Position numbers and translations under genes: made by a program | Notes under the pieces: generated by a model | What the model saw: the letters and a program-made list of their open reading frames with translations, nothing else | Databases searched by the model: none | Told to the model about the DNA's origin: nothing | Shown: positions 16,574-25,100 of the stretch, piece by piece | How the letters are laid out: every line of letters begins with the position of its first letter | Numbering within the stretch: the stretch's first letter is position 1 | Assembly: GCA_002338145.1 (NCBI GenBank) | Contig: DDHP01000021.1 | Span: 54,871 to 91,107 of the forward strand | DNA from: Deferribacteraceae bacterium UBA1873 | GTDB lineage: Bacteria > Chrysiogenota > Deferribacteres > Deferribacterales > Flexistipitaceae | Length of the DNA: 36,237 nt | Reading direction: 5' to 3'

Positions 16574-17362
16574 TTATCCTCTTAAAAATAAAGCTACACC
16601 GAAATACATTATTACAACGCTTATGAAGCCCACAATACTCCACAAAGCGGAGCCTCTCGGTGCCAGTCCTTTTGTGTATCTGATGAGTGTAATAATACCA
16701 AATATTATCCATGTGATAAAAGCAAATACTAATTTGGCAGAAAGTACTAAAGTCCCCTCCCATTCGTACAGCCCCCATATAATGCCGGCAATTAATCCTA
16801 TAGTAAAGAAAGCAAAACCCATATTCAGGGAGTTTTTGTTCAGGTTGTTAATTATATTCAAAGGGGGAAATTTGGAATAAACCAGCCCAAAATTTTTGTT
16901 TTTTAGCTGGTTTTCCTGGATAAAATACATTATACCCGAAATTGCAGCAAATAAAAAAAAGGCCGAACCAAGCACTGTAAAAGGTAAATGTATGTAAAGC
17001 CAGAAGCTTGTTGCCAAATCCCTGCTTGTGGAAACATCTTTAAGGGCAAAAGTGAACAGCCCCAGAATTATAACCACAGGCATTATTAAAAGCAAAAGGG
17101 AATGTCTTTTGTATTTGAGAAATAAAAAAATATAAACCACAATAAGTGATGCTGTCAGTAAAACAAAAACATTGCTCAGTGTTTGTGAAGGGAATGATCC
17201 GCTTGTTATCCATTCAATGATGATATCAGCAATGTTTAGCAAAAATCCGAATAAAGCAAAGATATTGGCAACACTGCCCAGCTTTTCATATTCAAGAAAA
17301 AAATACAGGACAACATGCAGCAAGGAAAGCATGTATAATAAAACAACTATATCGTATATCAT
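16574..17362 (-). CDS. HemX/CcsA-like integral membrane protein
   Basis: 262 residues from the ATG at 17362, which has GGAGGA 4 bp upstream; the frame is open back to 17395 but that start lacks a ribosome site. About eight hydrophobic segments cover most of the protein, and it resembles the cytochrome c assembly CcsA/HemX superfamily (YIHLPFTVLGSAFF; IIWGLYEWEG; RGSALWSIVGF). The tryptophan-rich heme-handling motif of true CcsA (WG-x-Y-W-x-W-DPKE) is reduced to WGLYEWEG with no DPKE, so a HemX-type role beside hemA fits better than cytochrome c ligation. In Bacillus subtilis, HemX lowers glutamyl-tRNA reductase levels; that role here is inference. It is first in the hem operon. Confidence 0.82.
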   Translation of the reverse strand: MIYDIVVLLYMLSLLHVVLYFFLEYEKLGSVANIFALFGFLLNIADIIIEWITSGSFPSQTLSNVFVLLTASLIVVYIFLFLKYKRHSLLLLIMPVVIILGLFTFALKDVSTSRDLATSFWLYIHLPFTVLGSAFFLFAAISGIMYFIQENQLKNKNFGLVYSKFPPLNIINNLNKNSLNMGFAFFTIGLIAGIIWGLYEWEGTLVLSAKLVFAFITWIIFGIITLIRYTKGLAPRGSALWSIVGFISVVIMYFGVALFLRG

Positions 17363-17422
17363 CTCATCCTCCGATGATTTGATGTAAATCAGCATTACCT
17401 GTTAAATATTTAATAAATCTTG

Positions 17423-17469
17423 TTGCAAATGCAATAGATTTTATAGTACAGCTTAGTATATTATGTAAA
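17423..17469 (-). promoter_or_regulatory. Candidate sigma-70 promoter of the hem operon with an inverted repeat at the start site
   Basis: Read on the minus strand, TTTACA (17469-17464) and TATAAA (17445-17440) are separated by 18 bp and each match the consensus at five of six positions. The start of transcription would be near 17432, inside the inverted repeat TTGCA-TT-TGCAA (17434-17423). That overlap is the classic place for a repressor operator. The leader to the ATG at 17362 would be about 70 nt. A heme- or iron-responsive control is possible but unproven. Confidence 0.5.
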
Positions 17470-17534
17470 GGATTAAAAGCAAAAAAATAGCTTTGATTTA
17501 ATATGGAAATTTAATGTTTGTTGCTGGAGTATAA

Positions 17535-18869
17535 GTGAAAAATAAAAGAATAGATTACAGAGAGCTTTCTTCACTTCTCATACAAAGTTGGACTGTCAGC
17601 TGGCCTATGATTCTGATTATGGCTTTTCAGTTTTTTATCAGTCTTACAGATGTGTTTATTGCCGGTAGAATAGGAAAGAATGTCCAGGCAAGTGTGGGTT
17701 TGGTTTCACAGGTATATTTTATTTTTATAGTGATAGCTACTGCTTCCAATGTTGGTACGGTTTCCATTATTTCAAAACTATACGGTTCCGGTGATAGGGA
17801 AAGATACAGGAATGCTATTTATTCCATTTTGCTTACAATTTTTATAGCCGGAATTTTCTTGACTGTGCTGGGTGTGATTTTGTCCCCTGTTATTATCAAT
17901 ATGCTTAATGTGCCCCAGAGTATAAAAACAATAAGTATTCCTCTGACACAGATATATGCTTTGGGGGTGGTGTTTCAATACGTTCTTCTTAATACAAACG
18001 GGATTCTCAGAGCAAGCAAAATGGTTAAACACACTCTGTTTACCATGTTTGTTGTCTGTGTAAGTAACATTTTGCTGAATTTTTACTTTGTTTTTTATAC
18101 TCCGCTGCACTATAATGGTATTGCAGCATCCACAACTGTAAGTATTTTTATAGGGGCAGCGATTAACTATGCCTTTGTGAGAAGCATTATAAAGGGGGGT
18201 GTACAATACGTTTTTTATTATGTTAAACGTATTCTGGATATAGGCTGGCCGTCAGCTTTGGTTCAGATAGGCTGGCAGCTGGGAACTATGTTTTTATTTA
18301 TAATTATAGGCAGTCTGCCGGAAAAAAATGTAGAAGTTATGGCCGCTCTTACAAATGGAATACGTATTGAGTCGGCTATATTTTTGCCGGCTTTTGCTTT
18401 TAATATGGCAAATGCCGTTATTGTGGGAAATCTGCTGGGCGAGGGTAATAAAGAAAAAGCCTTTAAAAGTGGTTTGGTCACCGCTTTTATGGGGGTTGCA
18501 GGTGTTACTGTAATGACAATTCTGGTTGTATTTTTTGCCAGAGATGTTTCAGAGATTTTGTCCAAAGATCTAATAGTTATTAATGAAAGTGTTTTATATA
18601 TATACATTAGTATGATTAGCGAGCCTTTTATGGCTTTTAGTGTTATTTTAGGCGGGGGACTTAATGGTGCCGGTGATACAAAAAGTGTGATGGTTCGGAT
18701 TATAATGGGTATGTGGCTTGTCAGAGTACCACTGGCTTATATTTTGGGAATAGTTCTGGGATTTGGGGCTGCAGGAATCTGGTGGAGCATGAACGCTTCC
18801 ATTTTGTTCCAGATGATACTGATTGCAAGAAGATATTTTAAAAAGGAGTGGCTGAGTTATGGAGTGTGA
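17535..18869 (+). CDS. MATE family multidrug/organic cation exporter
   Basis: 444 residues with about twelve membrane helices in two halves, the MATE layout. The first half has SWPMILIMAFQFFISLTDVFIAGRIG, split here as two motifs (SWPMIL and TDVFIAGRIG), and the second half has IGWPSALVQIGWQLGTM and GNLLGEGNKEKAF, the matching repeat signature. MATE proteins export drugs or metabolites using Na+ or H+ gradients. The start is GTG, with CTGGAG 5 bp upstream and no in-frame ATG before residue 20. The 3' end overlaps the next gene by 11 bp. The substrate cannot be inferred. Confidence 0.9.
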   Translation: MKNKRIDYRELSSLLIQSWTVSWPMILIMAFQFFISLTDVFIAGRIGKNVQASVGLVSQVYFIFIVIATASNVGTVSIISKLYGSGDRERYRNAIYSILLTIFIAGIFLTVLGVILSPVIINMLNVPQSIKTISIPLTQIYALGVVFQYVLLNTNGILRASKMVKHTLFTMFVVCVSNILLNFYFVFYTPLHYNGIAASTTVSIFIGAAINYAFVRSIIKGGVQYVFYYVKRILDIGWPSALVQIGWQLGTMFLFIIIGSLPEKNVEVMAALTNGIRIESAIFLPAFAFNMANAVIVGNLLGEGNKEKAFKSGLVTAFMGVAGVTVMTILVVFFARDVSEILSKDLIVINESVLYIYISMISEPFMAFSVILGGGLNGAGDTKSVMVRIIMGMWLVRVPLAYILGIVLGFGAAGIWWSMNASILFQMILIARRYFKKEWLSYGV

Positions 18870-19707
18870 AAAACTGGATTTAAAACATATGGATTTATTA
18901 CATGAAAGGTTAAAAAACATTAGTACGCCTATGGCTGAATACAGCTTTGCCAATTTGTATCTGTTTCGGAGAATTCATGATTATGAGGTAATACATGGCA
19001 AGGATTTGTTTATCAGAGGAAAAAGTGTGGACGGTTATACCTTTATTATGCCAACAAAAAATATAAATGAGATAAATATGGACTATTTGAAAGAAATGGC
19101 CGAAAGTGTGGATTTTGTTTTTCCTGTGGATAAAGAATGGCTAAATTATTTCGGTGAGCATGCAGATTATTACAATTTTGAAGGAGACACCGATTATATT
19201 TATACTGTTGAAAAAATCAGCACATATAAAGGCAGAAAACTTCATAAAAAAAGAAATCTGTTAAAACAATTCCTGCAGGAGTATTCCTTTGAATGCAGAC
19301 CGTTGGTGGATGATAATGTGCAGGATGCCTTTTATATTTTGAATAAATGGCAGGATGATATCGATTTACCTCCTGAAGAAACGGATTTTTATTCCTGTAA
19401 GGAAGCTTTGGAGATGCATGAAAAATTAATTTTATGCGGGCTGATATATTATGTCGATGGAAAGCCGGGTGGTTTTATCATGGGGGAGGAACTTAATGAT
19501 GAGACATTTGTCATGCATTTTGCAAAAGGTATAAAGAACTATAAAGGTATATATCAGTTTATTTACAATGATTTTGCCAAACGTTTACCTAAAAAATATA
19601 ACTACCTTAATTTTGAACAAGATCTTGGAAAAACAGCCTTGCGAATTGCCAAATCATCCTATGTCCCGGATATCATGTATAAAAAATACAGGGTCAAATC
19701 CTGGTGA
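18859..19707 (+). CDS. DUF2156 domain protein (GNAT-like, LPG synthetase C-terminal type)
   Basis: 282 residues. The fold family covers the catalytic part of lysylphosphatidylglycerol synthases and uncharacterised bacterial proteins; it is a tandem GNAT-like domain. Consistent features are EYSFANLYLFRRIHDYE near residue 26, KGRKLHKKRNLLKQFLQEY (the most conserved basic stretch), DGKPGGFIMGEELNDETFVMHF and YKGIYQFIYNDFAKRLP followed by NFEQDLGKTALRIAKSSY near the C-terminus. No transmembrane part is present, unlike MprF. It overlaps the MATE gene by 11 bp with AAGGAG about 11 bp before its ATG, so the two are probably co-translated. Its substrate is unknown. Confidence 0.85.
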   Translation: MECEKLDLKHMDLLHERLKNISTPMAEYSFANLYLFRRIHDYEVIHGKDLFIRGKSVDGYTFIMPTKNINEINMDYLKEMAESVDFVFPVDKEWLNYFGEHADYYNFEGDTDYIYTVEKISTYKGRKLHKKRNLLKQFLQEYSFECRPLVDDNVQDAFYILNKWQDDIDLPPEETDFYSCKEALEMHEKLILCGLIYYVDGKPGGFIMGEELNDETFVMHFAKGIKNYKGIYQFIYNDFAKRLPKKYNYLNFEQDLGKTALRIAKSSYVPDIMYKKYRVKSW

Positions 19708-19718
19708 TTACACTTTTA

Positions 19719-21071
19719 TTAGAGCATATGAACAATATCGGAAGACGCAGTGGGGTATGTATATACGCTGTTTTTCATTTGGGTGGCGGTTAAGCCGTTA
19801 TTAATTGCAAAGCTAAAAAGGTTTATAACGTCTTCGCAGGCATTTCCAAGCAAATGTGCCCCCAGAATTTTGTCTGTTTCGATATCTTTTATTATTTTGA
19901 ATCCCGAATATTTTTCTCCGGTTCTGTAAGAAGTGAACCAGTTGGCAGTTTCCTGAAATCTAGATTCATATTTGTATCCGGCTTTGTCTGCTTCCGTTTC
20001 GTTCATTCCCACAGAAGCCATTGAAGGTATTGTGAAAACAGCAGATGGAATATTTTCATAAGAAGGTTTTTGGTGATTACCGTTGATAATATTGGCTGCT
20101 GCGATTCTGCCTTCCATAGCAGCTACAGTTGCAAGATATGCACCATCTGTGGATGAAACATCTCCGGCTGCATAAATATGACTGTTGGCTGTATTTTGCA
20201 AATATTCGTTAACGTTGATCCCCGATTTATCAAAATCAATGTTCCCCTTTTCTAACTGCATATTGTAAACATTTGCTGTCCTGCCCGCACCATGTATTAC
20301 CATATCTGCTTCGATTTGCTTATTTGACGGAGAAAGACTTGCAGTATAAACTGATTCTTTTTGTTCTATATGGGAAACCCTGTTGTTAAGTATTATTTTT
20401 ATTCCGGAGGATTCTGCGGCTTTACTTATTAAATTTGCCAAATCTTCGTCAAAAGCTTCCAGTATTCGGCTGCCTGAATGTATTATTATGCTTTCCGCTC
20501 CGGCTCTCGCAGCTGCCTGGGCGAACTCCAGTGAAATAAATCCGCCTCCGACAAAAATTATTCTGTCAGGCAAATCCTTTAGTGCCAGAAAATCGTCGCT
20601 GCTGCTCATTAAATCGGCTCCTTCAAATGGTAGTTTTGTTGGTACGGAACCGGTGGCAATAAGAATATTTTTTGCTCTGATAAATTTGTCACCAATTTGT
20701 ACAGTATTACTGTCTGTAAATTCCGCATTTCCGCTGAAAGAGTCTATTTTCAAATGACTTAGTGAGTCCTCGATTTGCGAAGGGATACATTCAGTATATC
20801 CACATTTGTATTTGATTAGGTTTTGCCAGTTGATTTTCATATCACCGGTAACGACACCTTTATCTTTCATTCTGCCAAACCAGTCGTATAATTCTGCAGC
20901 TCCAAGAAGTATTTTTTTAGGATCACTTCCTCTTAACGGACAAGTGCCTCCATAAGGCTGGTTATCAACTATTGCTGTTTTTAGATTATTCTTGGCGCAC
21001 TCGATTACTGCAGTTGTTCCCGCTACGCCGGAACCTATGGCTAAAAAGTCATAAGTTAACATATTACTCAT
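19719..21071 (-). CDS. Flavoprotein disulfide-reductase homologue lacking the redox disulfide
   Basis: 450 residues of the pyridine-nucleotide-disulfide oxidoreductase class I family (dihydrolipoyl dehydrogenase, glutathione and mercuric reductases). The FAD site is GSGVAGTTAV (13-22), the NAD(P) site VGGGFISLEFAQAAA (about 175-190), and IYAAGDVSS contacts FAD. The redox motif reads GGTCPLRGSDPKK (41-53): C44 is present but the second cysteine is serine (S49). The C-terminal catalytic H-x4-E dyad is also absent, with YTYPTASSDI there. It therefore probably does not reduce disulfides; transhydrogenase or NAD(P)H oxidase-type activity is possible. Its ATG abuts the DUF3783 stop, and GGAG lies about 9 bp upstream. 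Confidence 0.85.
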   Translation of the reverse strand: MSNMLTYDFLAIGSGVAGTTAVIECAKNNLKTAIVDNQPYGGTCPLRGSDPKKILLGAAELYDWFGRMKDKGVVTGDMKINWQNLIKYKCGYTECIPSQIEDSLSHLKIDSFSGNAEFTDSNTVQIGDKFIRAKNILIATGSVPTKLPFEGADLMSSSDDFLALKDLPDRIIFVGGGFISLEFAQAAARAGAESIIIHSGSRILEAFDEDLANLISKAAESSGIKIILNNRVSHIEQKESVYTASLSPSNKQIEADMVIHGAGRTANVYNMQLEKGNIDFDKSGINVNEYLQNTANSHIYAAGDVSSTDGAYLATVAAMEGRIAAANIINGNHQKPSYENIPSAVFTIPSMASVGMNETEADKAGYKYESRFQETANWFTSYRTGEKYSGFKIIKDIETDKILGAHLLGNACEDVINLFSFAINNGLTATQMKNSVYTYPTASSDIVHML

Positions 21072-21455
21072 TTATGATTTCTCCTTTTTTGCAATGTTAT
21101 CTCTTTCAGCTACAAGATGATCTATTAAATCATTTAACGGCCAGTGAATGTTATGTTCGGTTACCATCGCATACATTGTCGAAGGCAGCCCGGATTGTTT
21201 AAAGTTTTGAATGAAATCATAGATTTTATCATTGGAAACATTGTGGAAAAGTATTAATCTTTCCCGGGTTACATTTCCGGTAAACTCATCAGTGGCAAAG
21301 AGCAATTGGGATACCTTTTTTTCGGACTGCTCTTTATAGATATTTAATGGCTCCGGCAGGTCATTATCTAAGCACAGCCCTTTTAAAAACTTGTGTTCCA
21401 TTCTTCCAAAACCACAGGATATTATAAATTCTTCATTACTAAGATCACTTACCAT
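21072..21455 (-). CDS. DUF3783 family small protein
   Basis: 127 residues. The C-terminal half carries the DUF3783 pattern: LILFHNVSNDKIYDFIQNF, then SGLPSTMYAMVTEHNIHWPL and a helix ending LIDHLVAERDNI. The N-terminal half begins with IISCGFGRMEHKFLKGLC. No enzyme motif is visible and the function of the family is unknown. It is probably cytoplasmic. The ATG overlaps the nitrilase gene by 11 bp with GGGAGGA upstream, and its stop touches the flavoprotein start, so it is translated as part of that set. Confidence 0.8.
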   Translation of the reverse strand: MVSDLSNEEFIISCGFGRMEHKFLKGLCLDNDLPEPLNIYKEQSEKKVSQLLFATDEFTGNVTRERLILFHNVSNDKIYDFIQNFKQSGLPSTMYAMVTEHNIHWPLNDLIDHLVAERDNIAKKEKS

Positions 21456-22194
21456 AAATGTCCTCCCTTAAAAGGTTTTTTACGGGTATTGATACTCTAA
21501 CATTTTCCACTAACGATAGATCTATATTTTCATGTATAAGTGTATCACACTTTTTATGCATTGTATTGAGATTATCTCCATAAGGAGTAAAGATGGAGGA
21601 CATGCCCCCAAACTTAAACTTTCCTGTTTTCCCTGAGGCGTTACAAAGTACAAAAAAACATTGATTCTCAATAGCCCTACTTCGGCACATTCTGATTAAC
21701 TGGGATATACGTTCTTCCGGCCACTCGGCAGGTAGAAAAATTATTTCAGCGGATTTTCTGAAATAGTTTCTGAAAAGTTCGGGAAATCTGATATCAAAAC
21801 AGATACCGGCTCCACAGGTTAAGCCGTCTATTGTAAAAATTCCCGGGTTATTACCAAAGCAAAGGTGCCTATCCTCTTCCATAACGGGGAAAAGGTGCAC
21901 TTTGTCATATATAAAACGTGTTTTTCCATTTTTGTGGATAAAAAAGGAGTTATAGTATCCACCATCATTTTTTCTTATTATACTGCCGATGTAAGTATTA
22001 GTTGCCGGCAGATGATTCAGAATATTAATATGGGATTCATCCTGTTTATAAATAAGCTCATAGTTAAAACCTGTGGTAAACAGTTCGGGAAGGATAATCA
22101 GACTTTCGCTTAAATCCTCGGTTAGTCGGATTACTTTGTCAATATTCTTTTTTATACTGCTTTCTATTTTCATTTGCAGTAGGTTAATTTGCAC
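21445..22194 (-). CDS. Nitrilase-superfamily (carbon-nitrogen) hydrolase
   Basis: 249 residues from a GTG at 22194. I chose it because family members start with a beta strand at this point and GGAG lies about 6 bp upstream; a TTG at 22200 or ATG at 22212 would add 2 or 6 residues. The catalytic triad is clear: E37 in LPELFTTGF, K98 in YDKVHLFP and C132 in GAGICFDIRFPELFR. FNASGKTG-like text (LCNASGKTGKFKFGG) follows as in omega-amidase/YafV-type members. It hydrolyses a non-peptide C-N bond, perhaps alpha-ketoglutaramate or a related amide; the exact substrate is inference. It overlaps the yhaN-like gene by 11 bp and DUF3783 by 11 bp. Confidence 0.87.
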   Translation of the reverse strand: MQINLLQMKIESSIKKNIDKVIRLTEDLSESLIILPELFTTGFNYELIYKQDESHINILNHLPATNTYIGSIIRKNDGGYYNSFFIHKNGKTRFIYDKVHLFPVMEEDRHLCFGNNPGIFTIDGLTCGAGICFDIRFPELFRNYFRKSAEIIFLPAEWPEERISQLIRMCRSRAIENQCFFVLCNASGKTGKFKFGGMSSIFTPYGDNLNTMHKKCDTLIHENIDLSLVENVRVSIPVKNLLREDIYGK

Positions 22195-25100
22195 TCTCAA
22201 GCTCCTGTACATTAAGATTATTACATATTTTTTGGAATTTATCTCTTATAAAACTGTGACAGGTGAAGAAGATGATTTGTCTGTCACTGGCTAACTTATC
22301 AAGGGTCTTTATAAAAGATGATTGTCTTTCATCATCGAAGTTTATTATTGTTTCATCAAAAATAAGGGGTAGCCTGAAATCTTTGTCAATCATCTGAATA
22401 TATGCCAGTCTTAAAGCAATATACAGCTGGTCTTTGGTGCCGGCGCTGAGTAAAAAAGCATATTTTTGTTTCCCTTCGTTGTCGGTTAAAATAAGGTTAT
22501 TGTTATAGTCGATTTTTATCCTTGTATACCTGCCTGAGGTTATTTCGCAAAGATAATTAGACGCAATGTTCAGCAATTCCGGTTGGCTTTCTTCTTCAAA
22601 TTTTTTTACTGAATTTTCGAGGATTGTTCTGGCTGTCATAAGAGTTATATACTCCTGTATATTGTCTTTCAGCCGTTTAGTATAATTATTTTTGTGTTTG
22701 ATTGCTTCCTGCAACTGATCTTTGCTGCTCAGACCTGATATAATTTCCTCTGTTTTGGCTTTTTCTGCGGTGAGCTCGTTTATTTCCTCTCTCAGGTTTT
22801 CTATTGACTTTCTGAGCTTCTCAGCTTGTACTTCAAGTGTTGAGTAGTCCTGTTGAGCAAGCATCTTTTCATAATCCTCAAATGTTATACCGTAGCGTTT
22901 TTTAAAAACGGTTTTCTCTGTTTGCAATTCAGTACATTTATCTGCATATTTTTCATTGATTTTATATGCTTTTTCCGCTTCATCTATATTTTCCAGCTTA
23001 TACTCATTTAACAATTTTTCATATTCTTCTTTTTGGGTGTTGATTCTTTGCTCCAGAAGGTGTTTGTCTTTTTGACTATCTTTTATTTGGATATTTAAAC
23101 GTTTCAATATCTGTGATTTTTCATTAACTGTTTTTATAAAATTTTCAATCTCAACTATATCCGTTTTGATATCATTTAAACTTAAACCTATTTCAGCCAT
23201 ATCGTTTTTGATTTCATCAGTCATTGCTTCAAGTTCGCCGCATTTTTGTTTGTAAATATGAATATTGTAAAAAAAACTCTGTATTTGCATTTTGTTGAAT
23301 AAAAGATAATCCAGGTTATTGATACTGATTGTTTCCTGGTTGTGTTCCTTTAGAATATCATGGAATTGCTCTGAAATACTGTTTAAATTGCTTGTGATTT
23401 TTTTATATTCATTATCCAGGTTTGTAATTTCCTGCGAAAGTCTTTTTCTTTCAAAGCTTAGGGTTTTTAGCTTGTTGTTTTTCTGATGAAAATCACTGAA
23501 ATACAGATTGGCAGAATCTTCATTACTAAAGCTATATTTGTCCAGAATATAGGCTAAATTTTCGGCAAAAGCTTCTGCTTCTTTTTCCAGGGTCTCGGTG
23601 TCAAGCTGTATCTTTTGGAGTGTGGAATGTACTTGGTCATTTTTATTTTTTTTCTCAACCATTTCAAAATATATCTGTTCTAAGTTTGTCAGCGATATAT
23701 TTTTCTCCTGAATATCCTTTTCCAAAGCCTGTAATTTTGTAATATTTGTTAAAATTTTTTCGACTTGAGTAAGGCTGTCATGCAAGGTGTCTAAAGTTAT
23801 CCCCAGTTTTTTGTTTTGTATATTTATTTCGCTTTTTTTATTGTTTACCTTTTTCTTATGGCTAACATATCGAATAATATCAGCCAGCATTCCTAAAGGA
23901 ATGAATATAAATGTCCAGAGCAGGGCAGGAGATTTTGAAAAAAAAGAAGAAAAAGCGGTAAAAAGTAACAGCGAAAACAGCAGCGATCCAGCAGTAAAAA
24001 ATATATTATTAGAAAATCCGTGCTTATCGGTTAAATCCAGATATTCTCTTATATTCTTTTTGTGTTGCATCAGTTGGTCAGCTTTGTCCATAAACGGTGC
24101 AAATGGTTTTATTTCCTCATACAGTGGGTATTTTGTCTGTAATAGTGAGAAAAGTTTTATATCAAAATCCTGGATTTGTTTTTCAAGCCTTGTTATGGTA
24201 TCTTGATTTTTTTCAATTTGACTGTTTTTCTCGTTTAATTTATCAATAAGTTTTTTGTAACTTTCATAATCTTTTTCTATTTCATCAGGGGGATAAATCA
24301 TCCCCTCTTTCAATTCTGAAATATTGCTATCAATGTCTTTAATTTGTTCCTGTTTTTCATTTAAAAGTTTTTTTGTATATTTCAGTTCCTGGTTGTTTTC
24401 TTTGTACTCTTTATTTATATTAATTAATTTTTCCGCCGAAGGATTCTCTAATATTTCCGGGGTTATATAATTTATATTCAGATTTTTGTATATTTTGTTC
24501 AGATTTTTTTCGGCATCTTTTGCATTCTTTTCCAATTCACTGATTTTATCCTGTTCATTTGCGGATACCTGTAGTTTTTTGAGAATTTGTTCATATTTTG
24601 TTATATCTACAGGGCTATATTCCTGCGATTCTATTTCATATTCCATCTGAAGTTTTTTTATGCTGTCTTCAATGTCATCAAGTTTATGTTCGCTAAGTTC
24701 AATACTATTGTAAATATCTTTTAATTGTGAAAAAGTTTTTTCATCCACAAGTTTTTTCCCGCCCAGCGTTTCCGCCTCACTCTGATTTCGTTTTATGCTG
24801 CAGTATGTTTCGAAAGGTTCCATATTTTTTTGGAGTTTTCCAAGTTCTGTGTTACTAGCTTTGAGTTGCTCCTTTTTATCATTAAACGTATCTTTTAGTA
24901 TTTCATAATGCATCAGGATATCTTTATTACGATTCATCTCTAAGGTAATTTCTTTTATTTCTTTGTCTGCTTTTCTGATAAGTGAAATATACTTATTAAT
25001 GGCGGGTTTTTGTCCTCTGGGTTTGTACAGATTGTTGATGGATTTATCGATGTTTTTAAATATATCGTTGATGTTTGTTTCAACGCCGATTCCGGTGGCT

